NCBI GenBank assembly: GCA_015065695.1
Contig: SVPT01000011.1
Location: 1-38,710 of the forward strand
Reading direction: 5' to 3'
Length of the DNA stretch: 38,710 nt
Source of the DNA: Oscillospiraceae bacterium
GTDB lineage: Bacteria > Bacillota > Clostridia > Oscillospirales > Acutalibacteraceae
Shown here one piece after another: positions 1 to 9,461 of the stretch; position 1 is the first letter of the stretch; each line of letters starts with the position of its first letter. Under the pieces are notes generated by a model. That model saw only the letters and a list, made by a program, of their open reading frames with translations. It was not told where the DNA came from and did not search any database. The position numbers and the translations under genes are program-made.

Positions 1-1752
1 ACCGTCCACATCGCCGCTGTATACCACCTCGCCGCCGTGGATACCTGCGCCGGGACCAATGTCCACGACATAGTCAGCAGAGCGTATGGTGTCCTCGTCA
101 TGCTCGACGACGATGAGGGTATTGCCCATGTCCCGCAGGTCACGGAGGGTTTGCAGCAGCTTGTCGTTGTCGCGCTGATGCAGACCGATGCTGGGCTCAT
201 CGAGGATATACAGCACGCCCATGAGCTGTGAGCCTATCTGCGTCGCAAGGCGTATGCGCTGGCTTTCGCCGCCGGAGAGGGTTGCTGACTGGCGGGAGAG
301 GGAAAGGTAATCCAGACCCACGCTCTCCAGAAAGCCCAGACGGGCGCGTATCTCTTTCAGTATGCGGTCGGCGATAAAATGCTCACGCTCGGTGAGCTGC
401 TCGCTGAGGGAGTCGATAAACTCCAGCATGGCGGTGACCGAAAGGTCGCTCAGCTCGCTGATGTTCCTTCCACCGACGGTGACACCAAGCACTTCCCTCT
501 TGAGCCTTTTTCCGCCGCACTCCTCGCAGTGGACGGCACTCATCATGCTCTCTATATCGGCTTTCATCCACGAGCTTTGCGTTTCACGGTATCTGCGCTC
601 CAGATTGCTGATAAGACCCTCGAACTCGGTCTCAAAGGCGCGTGTGCCGTAACCATCGGTACGCATGACCTTGATTTTCTCGCCGTTGGTGCCGTAAAGC
701 AGTGCGTGGACGCCCTCTTCGGATATTTCCCGTATGGGGGTATCGGTGGTGAAGCCGTAGCGTTCTCCCAGTCCGGCATAACACATCATGGCGATGGAGT
801 TGTCATCAACGGTGCGCCAGCCCGAAGCCTTGATTGCGCCCTGATTGATGGAGAGGGTGCGGTCGGGTATGACAAGGTCGGGGTCAACGTGCATGAACAC
901 GCCAAGACCGGAACACTTGTGGCAGGCACCGAAGGGGCTGTTGAAGGAGAACATACGCGGTGTAAGCTCCTCCACGCTGATTCCATGCTCGGGGCAGGCG
1001 TAATTCTGAGAGAAGGTAAGCTCCTCGCCGCCTACGATGCTCACCAGAGTAATGCCGCCAGACTGCGCGGAGGCGGTTTCCAGTGAATCTGCCAGTCTGC
1101 CGCGGACATCGGGCTTGATGACGATGCGGTCAACTATAATTTCCACTGTGTGCTTCTTGTTCTTGTCGAGGGTTATCTCCTCGGAGAGGTCGTAGATGTT
1201 TCCGTCCACTCGGACACGGACAAAGCCTGCCTTGCGGGCTGCCTCAAACTCCTTCTGCTGAGTGCCCTTGCGACCGCGCACGACCGGTGCCATGACCATT
1301 ATCTTTGTGCCCTCCGGAAGCTGCAGGACACTATCCACTATCTGGTCAATGGACTGCTGTTCAATCACCCTGCCGCAGACGGGGCAGTGGGGTATGCCGA
1401 TGCGGGCGTACAGCAGACGCAGATAGTCGTATATCTCCGTTACTGTGCCGACCGTGGAGCGCGGATTCTTGGACGTGGTTTTCTGGTCGATGGATATGGC
1501 GGGGGAAAGACCCTCGATGTAATCCATATCCGGCTTGTCCATCTGGCCGAGGAATTGCCTTGCGTATGCCGACAGCGATTCCACATAGCGTCTTTGACCC
1601 TCGGCATAGATGGTGTCGAAGGCGAGGGAGCTTTTGCCTGAGCCGGAAAGACCTGTGAAAACCACCAGCTTATCGCGGGGAATGGTGAGGTCGATGCTTC
1701 TGAGGTTGTTTTCTCTCGCACCCTTGATAACTATCTTTGATATATCTGCCAC
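1..1752 (-). CDS. uvrA: UvrABC system protein A (excinuclease ATPase), C-terminus beyond window edge
   Basis: Reverse-strand translation from GTG at 1752: [127 protein letters not shown] (Walker A, zinc-finger Cys). SD AGGAGG upstream. Absent from the ORF track, apparently because it runs off the window edge. Confidence 0.97.
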   Translation of the reverse strand, partial: MADISKIVIKGARENNLRSIDLTIPRDKLVVFTGLSGSGKSSLAFDTIYAEGQRRYVESLSAYARQFLGQMDKPDMDYIEGLSPAISIDQKTTSKNPRSTVGTVTEIYDYLRLLYARIGIPHCPVCGRVIEQQSIDQIVDSVLQLPEGTKIMVMAPVVRGRKGTQQKEFEAARKAGFVRVRVDGNIYDLSEEITLDKNKKHTVEIIVDRIVIKPDVRGRLADSLETASAQSGGITLVSIVGGEELTFSQNYACPEHGISVEELTPRMFSFNSPFGACHKCSGLGVFMHVDPDLVIPDRTLSINQGAIKASGWRTVDDNSIAMMCYAGLGERYGFTTDTPIREISEEGVHALLYGTNGEKIKVMRTDGYGTRAFETEFEGLISNLERRYRETQSSWMKADIESMMSAVHCEECGGKRLKREVLGVTVGGRNISELSDLSVTAMLEFIDSLSEQLTEREHFIADRILKEIRARLGFLESVGLDYLSLSRQSATLSGGESQRIRLATQIGSQLMGVLYILDEPSIGLHQRDNDKLLQTLRDLRDMGNTLIVVEHDEDTIRSADYVVDIGPGAGIHGGEVVYSGDVDG

Positions 1753-1880
1753 AATGTGCCTCCTGAAAGATTAATATACTGAGTAATTCTACACAAATCG
1801 CACTTGAAGTGAAGTGGCTTATGCTATATACTTATATTTATTGAAGCATTATGCTGAATTATTGTACATAGGAGAAGTTT

Positions 1881-3575
1881 ATGCTGCGAGTTTTGAAGTC
1901 CCCGCGGGGTAAAAATGAACTTTTGAATAATCTGAAGGGCAACTGGTTTATTCCGGTCAGCGGTATGCTGTTTGTCTGCAGCTCTCTGCGTAGAATTACG
2001 CTATCATCACTTGTCTGTGTCCCAGTTTCCTTTCTGACACTGCTTGTGATTGCTCTTCTGACAGAGTCGGTAATTCCCCATGTTAAAAATGACCGCACGG
2101 GGCACAAGCTCTTCTGGCTGCTTACCACCATCGGCATTGGGCTGAGCAACTATGACTGCTGCAGCAGGAAGTGGGTGGCATCGCCCAAGCTGGCGGGGCT
2201 GCTGGGGCGTCTCCCCTTTGGCGACAGCGCATGGGCCGCGCCTGCGCTGTACATATGCCTTCTGGTACTGGGTCTGCCCTTTGTATATGTCTGCCTGACC
2301 ATATTCGGGCAGAAGCTTCGCGCTGTGACGGCAAAGCACCGCATCTTCTCCGACATAAGCAAGACCGAGCGCATTGTTTACGCACTGCTGCTTGCGGTGA
2401 TATTCTCTTTGACTACGGCGGTTTTCCTTGACACCAACGCCTTTTCCGTACCTGACCCCAACTACAACGTCATCTACACCAGCGATTCGCCTTTCCTTGT
2501 GAAGAACAACGTGTACACCCATCTCTTCCATCTGGAAAATGACCTGCGGCAGCCTCTCTTCGCAATATTCGCCGCCCCCTTTACCGGTGCGGCATATCTC
2601 CTCGGACGGCTGCTGCCTGCCTTTGGCACACCCGCAGGTCTGCTGCCCGCGCTGTTTACCAATTTTGCGCAGATAGTCATGCTTATTGCCGCCTGCTTTA
2701 TGATGTCCAGGCTGCTGCGGCTTTCGGCAGCGGGAAGAATGGGCTTCTGCCTGCTGTTTGTTTCTACCTACACCTTTATCCTTGCGCCGCTGATGATGGA
2801 GCAGTACGTTGTTGCTTTCTTCTGGCTGATGCTTGCTGCCCTCTGCACTGTGGAGGGAAAGGCTGCGGACGCTGACGAGGTGGACGACATGGTACTTATC
2901 GGCGCGGCCGGCACACTGCTCACCAGTGTACTTTGCACACCGCTGGCAAGCCGCCGCTCGCCCCTGCGTGAGTTCCGGCAGTGGTTTGGCTCGATGCTGC
3001 GCACCGCCGGCGGGTTTGTACTGTGCGTGCTTGCCTTTGGCCGCGTTGATGTCCTCTTTGGACTGACCGCTGCCTTTGGCGGCTTCAGCCGCTATGACGG
3101 CGAGGCACTGACCCTCTCCGGCAAGCTGATGCAGTATTCCGTATTCCTGAAAAATGTATTTGTCCGTCCTGAGGCTGCGGTTTCTATGGGTGAATTCCCC
3201 TCCTGGCAGCTTCTGCCTGCGGAGACTTTCAGCATCTTCGGTATTATTGTTTTCCTGCTTGCCGCACTCAGCGTTGTGCTCAATCGCGACAAGCCCGCTG
3301 TGGTGCTTTCCGGCTGCTGGGCGGCTTTCTCCCTTGTGGTGCTGGTTGTGCTGGGCTGGGGCACTGCGGAAAACGGACTGATACTCTATTCCCTCTACTT
3401 CGGCTGGGCATTCTTCGTGCTGCTTTTTGCGCTGATGCAGAAGCTGTGCGAGGCACTTGACAAACCGGGTCTGCTGCCTGTGCTGTGCGCGGTAGGCATC
3501 GTCACGCTGTGGGTTTTCAATGTGCCTGCCATACGCGAGCTTATCGACTTTGCGAAAACATACTATCCCATCTGA
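1881..3575 (+). CDS. Polytopic membrane protein of unknown function, possibly GT-C-like
   Basis: 564 aa with many hydrophobic helices; extracytoplasmic-looking motif YTSDSPFLVKNNVYTHLFHLENDLRQPLFAIFAAPF; ATG preceded by GGAG; followed 21 bp later by a UbiA-family gene. Confidence 0.75.
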   Translation: MLRVLKSPRGKNELLNNLKGNWFIPVSGMLFVCSSLRRITLSSLVCVPVSFLTLLVIALLTESVIPHVKNDRTGHKLFWLLTTIGIGLSNYDCCSRKWVASPKLAGLLGRLPFGDSAWAAPALYICLLVLGLPFVYVCLTIFGQKLRAVTAKHRIFSDISKTERIVYALLLAVIFSLTTAVFLDTNAFSVPDPNYNVIYTSDSPFLVKNNVYTHLFHLENDLRQPLFAIFAAPFTGAAYLLGRLLPAFGTPAGLLPALFTNFAQIVMLIAACFMMSRLLRLSAAGRMGFCLLFVSTYTFILAPLMMEQYVVAFFWLMLAALCTVEGKAADADEVDDMVLIGAAGTLLTSVLCTPLASRRSPLREFRQWFGSMLRTAGGFVLCVLAFGRVDVLFGLTAAFGGFSRYDGEALTLSGKLMQYSVFLKNVFVRPEAAVSMGEFPSWQLLPAETFSIFGIIVFLLAALSVVLNRDKPAVVLSGCWAAFSLVVLVVLGWGTAENGLILYSLYFGWAFFVLLFALMQKLCEALDKPGLLPVLCAVGIVTLWVFNVPAIRELIDFAKTYYPI

Positions 3576-3596
3576 GAGCGAGGTGCGAATTAAGCT

Positions 3597-4456
3597 ATGA
3601 AGAACTATCTCAAGCTGCTGCGGGTACACCACTATATAAAAAACCTGCTTATCTTTGCCGCGCTGGTTTTCAGCGGACAATTCTTCTCCCTGCCAAACCT
3701 GAAAACCGCTGGCATAGGCTTTGTATCCTTCTGCCTGATTTCCTCCGCTGTATACATTATAAACGACATACGCGACCGGGAAAAGGACCGCAAGCACCCC
3801 AAGAAGTGTCTGCGCCCCATCGCCTCCGGTGCTGTGCCTGTATGGTCGGCGACGGTGATAGCGGGTGTACTGGCAGCGGCAGCTATCGGCATAAACATAT
3901 GGCAGTTCAATCTGCCTGCCATTCTGCTCATCTCGCTGTACTTTGTGCTGAACATCGGCTACAGCATGGGACTGAGAATATCCCGCTCATTGACGTGACC
4001 ATTCTGGTATCCGGCTTTCTTATCCGCGTGGTTTACGGCGCGGTCATCACCGGCATTACCATCTCCGACTGGCTGTATCTGACAGTCATTGCTGTATCCT
4101 TTTTCTTCTCGCTGGGCAAGCGCAGAGGCGAGCTGCAGAAGGTGGGCGGCAGCGAATCCCGCAAGGTGCTTGACGCCTACAACGTAAACTTCCTTGACAA
4201 GAATATGTACATCTGCCTTGCCCTTGCCAATGTATTCTATGCCCTGTGGAGCATGGACCCTGACGTTACTGCAGCGTACAACGGCAAGCGGCTGGTGCTG
4301 ACTGTGCCCATTGTGCTGCTCATCACCATGAAATACAGCCTTAACATCGAGGGCGACTCCGACGGAGACCCTGTGGAGGTACTGCTCAAGGACAAGCTGC
4401 TTCTTCTGCTGTGCGTTGTTTACGCCGCGGTTATGATGTACATACTTTACTCTTGA
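3597..4456 (+). pseudogene. UbiA-family prenyltransferase (decaprenyl-phosphate phosphoribosyltransferase-like), disrupted by apparent 1-nt frameshift near 3975
   Basis: N-terminal part (frame of 3597..3998): MKNYLKLLRVHHYIKNLLIFAALVFSG...YIINDIRDREKDRKHPKKCLRPIASG (NDxxDxxxD motif). The rest continues in another frame: NIPLIDVTILVSGFLIRVVYG...YNVNFLDKNMYICL...YSLNIEGDSDGDPVEVLLKDK. The two parts form one family-length protein. Confidence 0.85.
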
Positions 4457-4475
4457 TAAACAACAGGATTTACCC

Positions 4476-4499
4476 AGCCGGCGGCTTTTGCTGCCGGCT
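4476..4499. terminator. Hairpin at convergent 3' ends of the UbiA-like gene and uvrB
   Basis: AGCCGGC-GGCTTTTGCT-GCCGGCT; GC-rich stem, weak U tract, overlaps the uvrB stop codon. Confidence 0.5.
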
Positions 4500-6471
4500 A
4501 TTCCTTTATGCCGTAAAGGGCACGCATCTCCTTTATTCTGTCGCGGAAATACGCAGCCTGCTCGAAATCCAGCAGCTTGGCGGCATCGCGCATCTGGCGG
4601 GTCATCTCTTTTATGCTCTCGGCAGCCTGCTGCTTGGTCAGCACCTTGCCCTTGCCCGCCTTTGCCTTTTCTCCCGGTGCGGAAATCTCGATAATGTCCG
4701 AAACCTTCTTGACGATGGTTTTGGGTACTATGCCGTTGGCTTCGTTATACGCCATCTGCAGGCTGCGGCGGCGGGCGGTTTCGCTGATGGCACGCTCCAT
4801 GGAGGGAGTAACCTCGTCGGCGTACATGATAACACGACCCCCGGAGTTTCTTGCGGCACGTCCCACCGTCTGTATCAGCGCGGTTTCGCTGCGGAGGAAG
4901 CCCTCCTTGTCGGCATCAAGTATTGCAACCAATGCGACCTCGGGTATATCAAGACCCTCGCGGAGAAGGTTTATACCCACAAGCACGTCGAAGGTGCCTA
5001 TGCGCAGGTCGCGGATTATCTCCATACGCTCTACGGTATCAACTCCGTGGTGCATATAGCGCACCTTTACCCCCAAGCTTTCCATATAAGCGGTAAGGTC
5101 CTCTGCCATCTTCTTGGTCAGCGTGGTGACAAGGGTGCGGAAGCCCTTGTCGGCAGTCATGTTTATCTCGGAAACAAGGTCATCTATCTGCCCATCGGTG
5201 GGGCGCACGCTTATCTCGGGGTCGAGCAGACCTGTGGGGCGGATGACCTGCTCCACAATCTGTGTGGACTTCTCTTTCTCAAAAGCGGCAGGGGTGGCAC
5301 TGACAAAGATGACCTGATTTATCTTGTCGTAAAATTCATCAAACTGCAGCGGGCGGTTGTCGTAGGCAGAGGGCAGGCGGAAACCGTAGTCGATAAGATT
5401 CTTTTTCCTCGCCCTGTCGCCCGCGTGCATTGCGCGCACCTGCGGCAGCGTTACATGAGATTCGTCGATGAACAGCAGGAAATCCTCGGGGAAGTAATCC
5501 AGCAGGGTAAAGGGTATCGCCCCTGCGGGTCTGCCCGCCAGAATACGCGAGTAGTTTTCTATGCCCGGGCAAAAGCCCATCTCTGACAGCATCTCTATAT
5601 CACTGAGTGTTTTCTGCTTGATACGCTGGGCAGAAATAAGGTCCCCCTGCTCCTCAAACCACGCTGCTCTTTCCGTCATCTCCTGCTCTATTTCTGCGAT
5701 GGCTTCGCGCATCTTGTCCTGCGGTACAATGTAATGGGATGCGGGATAGATGGCTATATGGGAAAGCTGACTTCTGACCTCGCCTGTCAGCGCATGAATC
5801 TCGGTGATGCGGTCAATCTCATCACCGAAGAACTCCACACGAATGGAAATATCGCCTGAATATGCCGGGAATATATCCAGAACATCGCCGCGCACACGGA
5901 ACTTATTGCGGGCAAAGCCGATGTCGTTGCGCTCATACTGCATCTCCGTCAGCTTGGCGATTACCTCCTGACGGCTCTTCTCCATTCCCGGGCGGAGGGA
6001 GAGTATCATGTTGCGGTAGTCGATGGGGTTGCCGAGGGTGTATATGCAGGAAACACTGGCGACAATGATGACATCGCGCCGCTCCGAAAGGGCGGAGGTT
6101 GCCGAATGGCGCAGCTTGTCTATCTCGTCGTTGATGGAGGAATCCTTTTCGATGTAGGTATCGGTTGAGGGGACGTAAGATTCCGGCTGATAGTAGTCAT
6201 AATAGGATACGAAAAACTCCACCGCGTTTTCGGGAAAGAACTCACGAAATTCGTTGCAGAGCTGGGCGGCAAGCACCTTGTTGTGGGCAAGCACCAGTGT
6301 GGGGCGGTTGACCTGCTCGATGATGTTTGCCATGGTGAAGGTCTTGCCGCTGCCGGTTACGCCCATAAGCGCCTGCTCGGTGTCTCCGCGTCTCAGACCC
6401 TCCACCAGCCTTGCAATGGCCTCCGGCTGGTCGCCTGTAGGACGGTATGCGGAATGCAGTTTGAAGTCCAT
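4498..6471 (-). CDS. uvrB: UvrABC system protein B
   Basis: [26 protein letters not shown]...[17 protein letters not shown]...[37 protein letters not shown]...; UVR motif near C-terminus. Start placed at 6471 (SD AAGGAGG); the 6516 start in the track lacks support. Confidence 0.97.
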   Translation of the reverse strand: MDFKLHSAYRPTGDQPEAIARLVEGLRRGDTEQALMGVTGSGKTFTMANIIEQVNRPTLVLAHNKVLAAQLCNEFREFFPENAVEFFVSYYDYYQPESYVPSTDTYIEKDSSINDEIDKLRHSATSALSERRDVIIVASVSCIYTLGNPIDYRNMILSLRPGMEKSRQEVIAKLTEMQYERNDIGFARNKFRVRGDVLDIFPAYSGDISIRVEFFGDEIDRITEIHALTGEVRSQLSHIAIYPASHYIVPQDKMREAIAEIEQEMTERAAWFEEQGDLISAQRIKQKTLSDIEMLSEMGFCPGIENYSRILAGRPAGAIPFTLLDYFPEDFLLFIDESHVTLPQVRAMHAGDRARKKNLIDYGFRLPSAYDNRPLQFDEFYDKINQVIFVSATPAAFEKEKSTQIVEQVIRPTGLLDPEISVRPTDGQIDDLVSEINMTADKGFRTLVTTLTKKMAEDLTAYMESLGVKVRYMHHGVDTVERMEIIRDLRIGTFDVLVGINLLREGLDIPEVALVAILDADKEGFLRSETALIQTVGRAARNSGGRVIMYADEVTPSMERAISETARRRSLQMAYNEANGIVPKTIVKKVSDIIEISAPGEKAKAGKGKVLTKQQAAESIKEMTRQMRDAAKLLDFEQAAYFRDRIKEMRALYGIKE

Positions 6472-6515
6472 ATGCCCCTCCTTGAATTTCGTATCGCTAT
6501 CTTTTGTGCATACCA

Positions 6516-6544
6516 ATTATAATATACGTTTGTGGGTATTTCAA
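6516..6544 (-). promoter_or_regulatory. Candidate sigma-A promoter of uvrB
   Basis: On the minus strand: TTGAAA (6544-6539) - 17 nt - TATAAT (6521-6516). Confidence 0.7.
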
Positions 6545-6552
6545 CCCTAAAT

Positions 6553-6566
6553 CGCACATATGTTCG
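6553..6566 (-). promoter_or_regulatory. Candidate LexA/SOS box upstream of uvrB
   Basis: Minus strand CGAACATATGTGCG; 13/14 match to the Gram-positive LexA consensus CGAACRNRYGTTYG; lies just upstream of the predicted -35. Confidence 0.65.
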
Positions 6567-6697
6567 TCTTTGGTTAATTTTTGTTGTCTGTTGTTTATTT
6601 TACTGTAACAATTGCATTTTGTTATTTCACCACTGGAACTTAATGTGACACAAGTGTAATTGGATATTATCGACTTGTTCATATTAATATGGTACAA

Positions 6698-6713
6698 TTT
6701 GACTATAGTCAAA
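6698..6713. promoter_or_regulatory. 16-bp perfect palindrome between putative -10 and RBS
   Basis: TTTGACTATAGTCAAA, identical to its reverse complement; overlaps TACAAT (6693-6698) and AAAGGAGG. Confidence 0.5.
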
Positions 6714-6727
6714 GGAGGAAATACATA

Positions 6728-7411
6728 ATGAACAACAGCGAGATTAACTACACTGCGCCGCTGGCTGAGCTTGACCCTGCGGAGGACAGCAGCAAAGGAA
6801 AGAAGAGATTAATCAAGGCAATAGCCATCACAGTGGGTGTGCTTGCACTGCTGACGCTGCCCGCCTGCTTCCTGCTGCTGTATTGCTCCGCAGCCACAGC
6901 GGTACCCACGGTGGTTGACGACCCTGCCAACTACATCTACGTTATCGGCCCGCAGGCAGTCAATGAATACGCTGACAAGTGGGGCTTCTCCGAGGAAATC
7001 TTCCCTGAAACTGTTGACGAAGAGCAGGTGCAGGATTTTGTGTCGGTATACTATAACCCATGGGACGCGCAGTACCTTGCCAAGCTGGTGGTCAGGTATC
7101 CCAAAGAACAGTATGATGCGGAAATGGCTCGGCTGAGTGCCATCGGCATTGACGACTACGAGGGCATCTACGGCGCGCAGGGCTTCGGCAATGGCTACAA
7201 GCTTGCTGCCATGGACTCTGACGAGTATCAGGGCATGGTGTATGCCCTCTCCGACGGCAAGGATACTATTATATATATTGAGATGATCTTCTGCAACTAC
7301 TTTATGGATCTGGATTACACTGAATACATTGAGAAAGAATACCTTCCGCTTGGCTTTGATGCCACGCCAGACAATCCTTACGAAGAAAAAATGATGAGCA
7401 GTGCGCAGTAA
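6728..7411 (+). CDS. Hypothetical membrane-anchored protein
   Basis: Start ATG 6728 with SD AAAGGAGG; short cytosolic N-terminus, one hydrophobic helix (AIAITVGVLALLTLPACFLLLYCSA), then a soluble domain with no motif I recognise. Confidence 0.7.
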   Translation: MNNSEINYTAPLAELDPAEDSSKGKKRLIKAIAITVGVLALLTLPACFLLLYCSAATAVPTVVDDPANYIYVIGPQAVNEYADKWGFSEEIFPETVDEEQVQDFVSVYYNPWDAQYLAKLVVRYPKEQYDAEMARLSAIGIDDYEGIYGAQGFGNGYKLAAMDSDEYQGMVYALSDGKDTIIYIEMIFCNYFMDLDYTEYIEKEYLPLGFDATPDNPYEEKMMSSAQ

Positions 7412-7435
7412 CGCTCTCTGAACATCAGCATACAG

Positions 7436-7472
7436 AAGCGGCACCCCATTGACCGACAATGGGGTGCCGCTT
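7436..7472. terminator. Strong bidirectional intrinsic terminator
   Basis: AAGCGGCACCCCATTG-ACCGA-CAATGGGGTGCCGCTT, 16-bp perfect stem between convergent genes. Confidence 0.85.
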
Positions 7473-7496
7473 GTTTTCTATTTATATAGGTATGGC

Positions 7497-8378
7497 TTAC
7501 TCGCCGCGCTCGTCACCCATGAAGAAGAGCGCGACTGTGCCGGAGCCTGTGTGGCTGCCGATGACTGTGCCGATGTTGAAAATCTGCGGCTCGCCGTTCA
7601 GCTTGGGGAAGGCTTTCTTTACAAGGCGGGCGACCTCCTTTGCGTCGTCGATGCAGGCGGAGTGGCAGATATAGCAGCGACCGTTGTAGCCCGCACCGTT
7701 CTGGGCGTGCTGCTTCATGCGCTCTACGATTTCGACGATAACGCGTGCCTTGGGACGAATCTTCTCGCGGGGAATCAGCTTGCCCTCGTTGTTCATATTG
7801 AGCAGGGGGCAGATACCAAGCACTGTGCCTATCATGGCGGCTGTGCCGGAAACTCTGCCGCCGCGGCGGTAGTGCTTGAGGTTGGTGGAGAAGAACCAAT
7901 GGTGCAGGTTGAGGCGGTTATCCCTGACCCACTGCTCCAGCTCTTCCATCGAGGCTCCGTTGTCCCTCATTTCGGCTGCGTACTTGAGCAGCAGACCGTA
8001 ACCGGAGGAGGCACCAAGTGAATCCACAACGATGATTTTGCGTCCCGGGTTGCGCTCCATTACCTCTGCCGCGGCGATGCAGGCAGAGTTGTATGAACCG
8101 GAAAGTCCGGAGGAAAACGCAATATGCACGATGTCGCCCTGCTCCAGCCACTGCTCAAAGAGCGCGGTATACTGACCTACGCTGCACTGTGTGGTGGTGG
8201 GCATTGCGCCCTCATCTATTCGGCGGAAGAACTCGTCAGCGGGGAGTGTTGTGCCGAAATCATCAACATACACCTTATCGTCCATCACAAAACTGAGAGG
8301 GCTGTAGAGAATGTTGAGCTGCCTGAGCATATCAAGGGTCAGGTCGCAGGTGGAATCACAGGTAATGATATAGGACAT
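7497..8378 (-). CDS. DegV family (fatty-acid-binding) protein
   Basis: MSYIITCDSTCDLTLDMLRQLNILYSPLSFVMDDKVYVDDFG...GAMPTTTQCSVGQYTALFEQWLEQGDIVHIAFSSGLSGSYNSACIAAAEV: typical DegV motifs. Confidence 0.92.
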   Translation of the reverse strand: MSYIITCDSTCDLTLDMLRQLNILYSPLSFVMDDKVYVDDFGTTLPADEFFRRIDEGAMPTTTQCSVGQYTALFEQWLEQGDIVHIAFSSGLSGSYNSACIAAAEVMERNPGRKIIVVDSLGASSGYGLLLKYAAEMRDNGASMEELEQWVRDNRLNLHHWFFSTNLKHYRRGGRVSGTAAMIGTVLGICPLLNMNNEGKLIPREKIRPKARVIVEIVERMKQHAQNGAGYNGRCYICHSACIDDAKEVARLVKKAFPKLNGEPQIFNIGTVIGSHTGSGTVALFFMGDERGE

Positions 8379-8556
8379 GGGTACCTCCGGAAAATCTTAA
8401 TTGACAAATGTTGATTTATTTGCTATTGTTGATTATTATACAGTACATCATTAATGCAGACAATATGCCGTTTGAGAATATTTGTCTATAATGCGACACA
8501 ATCGATGTATTTGTCTATTATAATAGCGCATTATGTTAACTAATTCACTATTTTTT

Positions 8557-8571
8557 GTTAACGCCGTTAAC
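8557..8571. promoter_or_regulatory. Candidate TetR-family operator
   Basis: GTTAACGCCGTTAAC near-palindrome, with another GTTAAC at 8535-8540, in the degV/tetR divergent intergenic region. Confidence 0.4.
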
Positions 8572-8594
8572 GACAGGTAAAAGGAGGAACGAAA

Positions 8595-9176
8595 ATGAGC
8601 GACACCATGGACAGAAGAGTACGCCGCACGAGGGAGCGTCTGACCGGCGCACTGACTGAGCTGATGAAGGAGAAGAACATCAACGACATCTCTGTGCGGG
8701 AGTTGGCTGAGCTTGCCGACATCAACAGGGGCACATTCTATCTGCATTACCGCGACCCCTTTGATATGCTCTGCCGCCTGGAGGACGAGCTTCTGGAGCA
8801 GTTTGCCTCACTGGTGGAACGCTACCGCTTCAAGGGCAGCCTTGACTTTGACTGCTCCAACGAGTTCTTTGTTAAAATATTCGAGCTGGTGGCAGATAAT
8901 GCACAGCTTATATCCATACTATTCTGCCCCACAGGCAGCAGCACCTTCTGGAGCAGGCTGGGCGAGATGCTGCGCGACGGCTTTGCAAAGGACGCAGAGG
9001 CTTACTTCGGCGAGCAGTCGCCTGTGCGGTACGGCTACTACTGCGACTTTGCACTGATCGGTATTATCAATATAGTACGCCGCTGGCTGGAGAACGGTAT
9101 GCGTGAGCCTATTGACGAGATGGGCACCCTCTCCCGCGATCTTATTCTGCTCAGCGCGATGATACTGCAGCAATGA
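8595..9176 (+). CDS. TetR/AcrR family transcriptional regulator
   Basis: RRTRERLTGALTELMKEKNINDISVRELAELADINRGTFYLHYRDPFDMLCRLEDELL: canonical TetR helix-turn-helix; SD AAGGAGG. Confidence 0.92.
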   Translation: MSDTMDRRVRRTRERLTGALTELMKEKNINDISVRELAELADINRGTFYLHYRDPFDMLCRLEDELLEQFASLVERYRFKGSLDFDCSNEFFVKIFELVADNAQLISILFCPTGSSTFWSRLGEMLRDGFAKDAEAYFGEQSPVRYGYYCDFALIGIINIVRRWLENGMREPIDEMGTLSRDLILLSAMILQQ

Positions 9177-9461
9177 AAACTCGCGCTTGTCGCCCCCTTT
9201 ACAACCAAAAACCCCAAGATATTTCTAATTCTTGCATAGTTATCCACATACTCTTCCAATAACATTGTATATCTCTCCAATATATTAAATTCTTTTGAAT
9301 TTTATTTGCTTTTTCCCCATTCATCGTTTATCATATTATACTGGCGCTGAATGCTGCACTTGGTTATTGCTGCATTTACGGCGACATGACAGCGAGTATT
9401 TTCGTCTGCTTATGCGGCAGGCGTTTATACAGAAAATTTTATTGTACCGGAGGTAAAAAGC

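Noticed and set aside
379-1641. Plus-strand ORFs of 235 and 163 aa at 379-1086 and 1150-1641
   Set aside because: Antisense to uvrA, which is clear on the minus strand.
2007-3797. 596-aa antisense ORF over the membrane-protein gene
   Set aside because: Hydrophilic antisense translation (rich in Gln/His/Lys) typical of the complement of TM-coding DNA; it crosses two sense genes.
4411-5586. 391-aa plus-strand ORF
   Set aside because: Antisense to uvrB.
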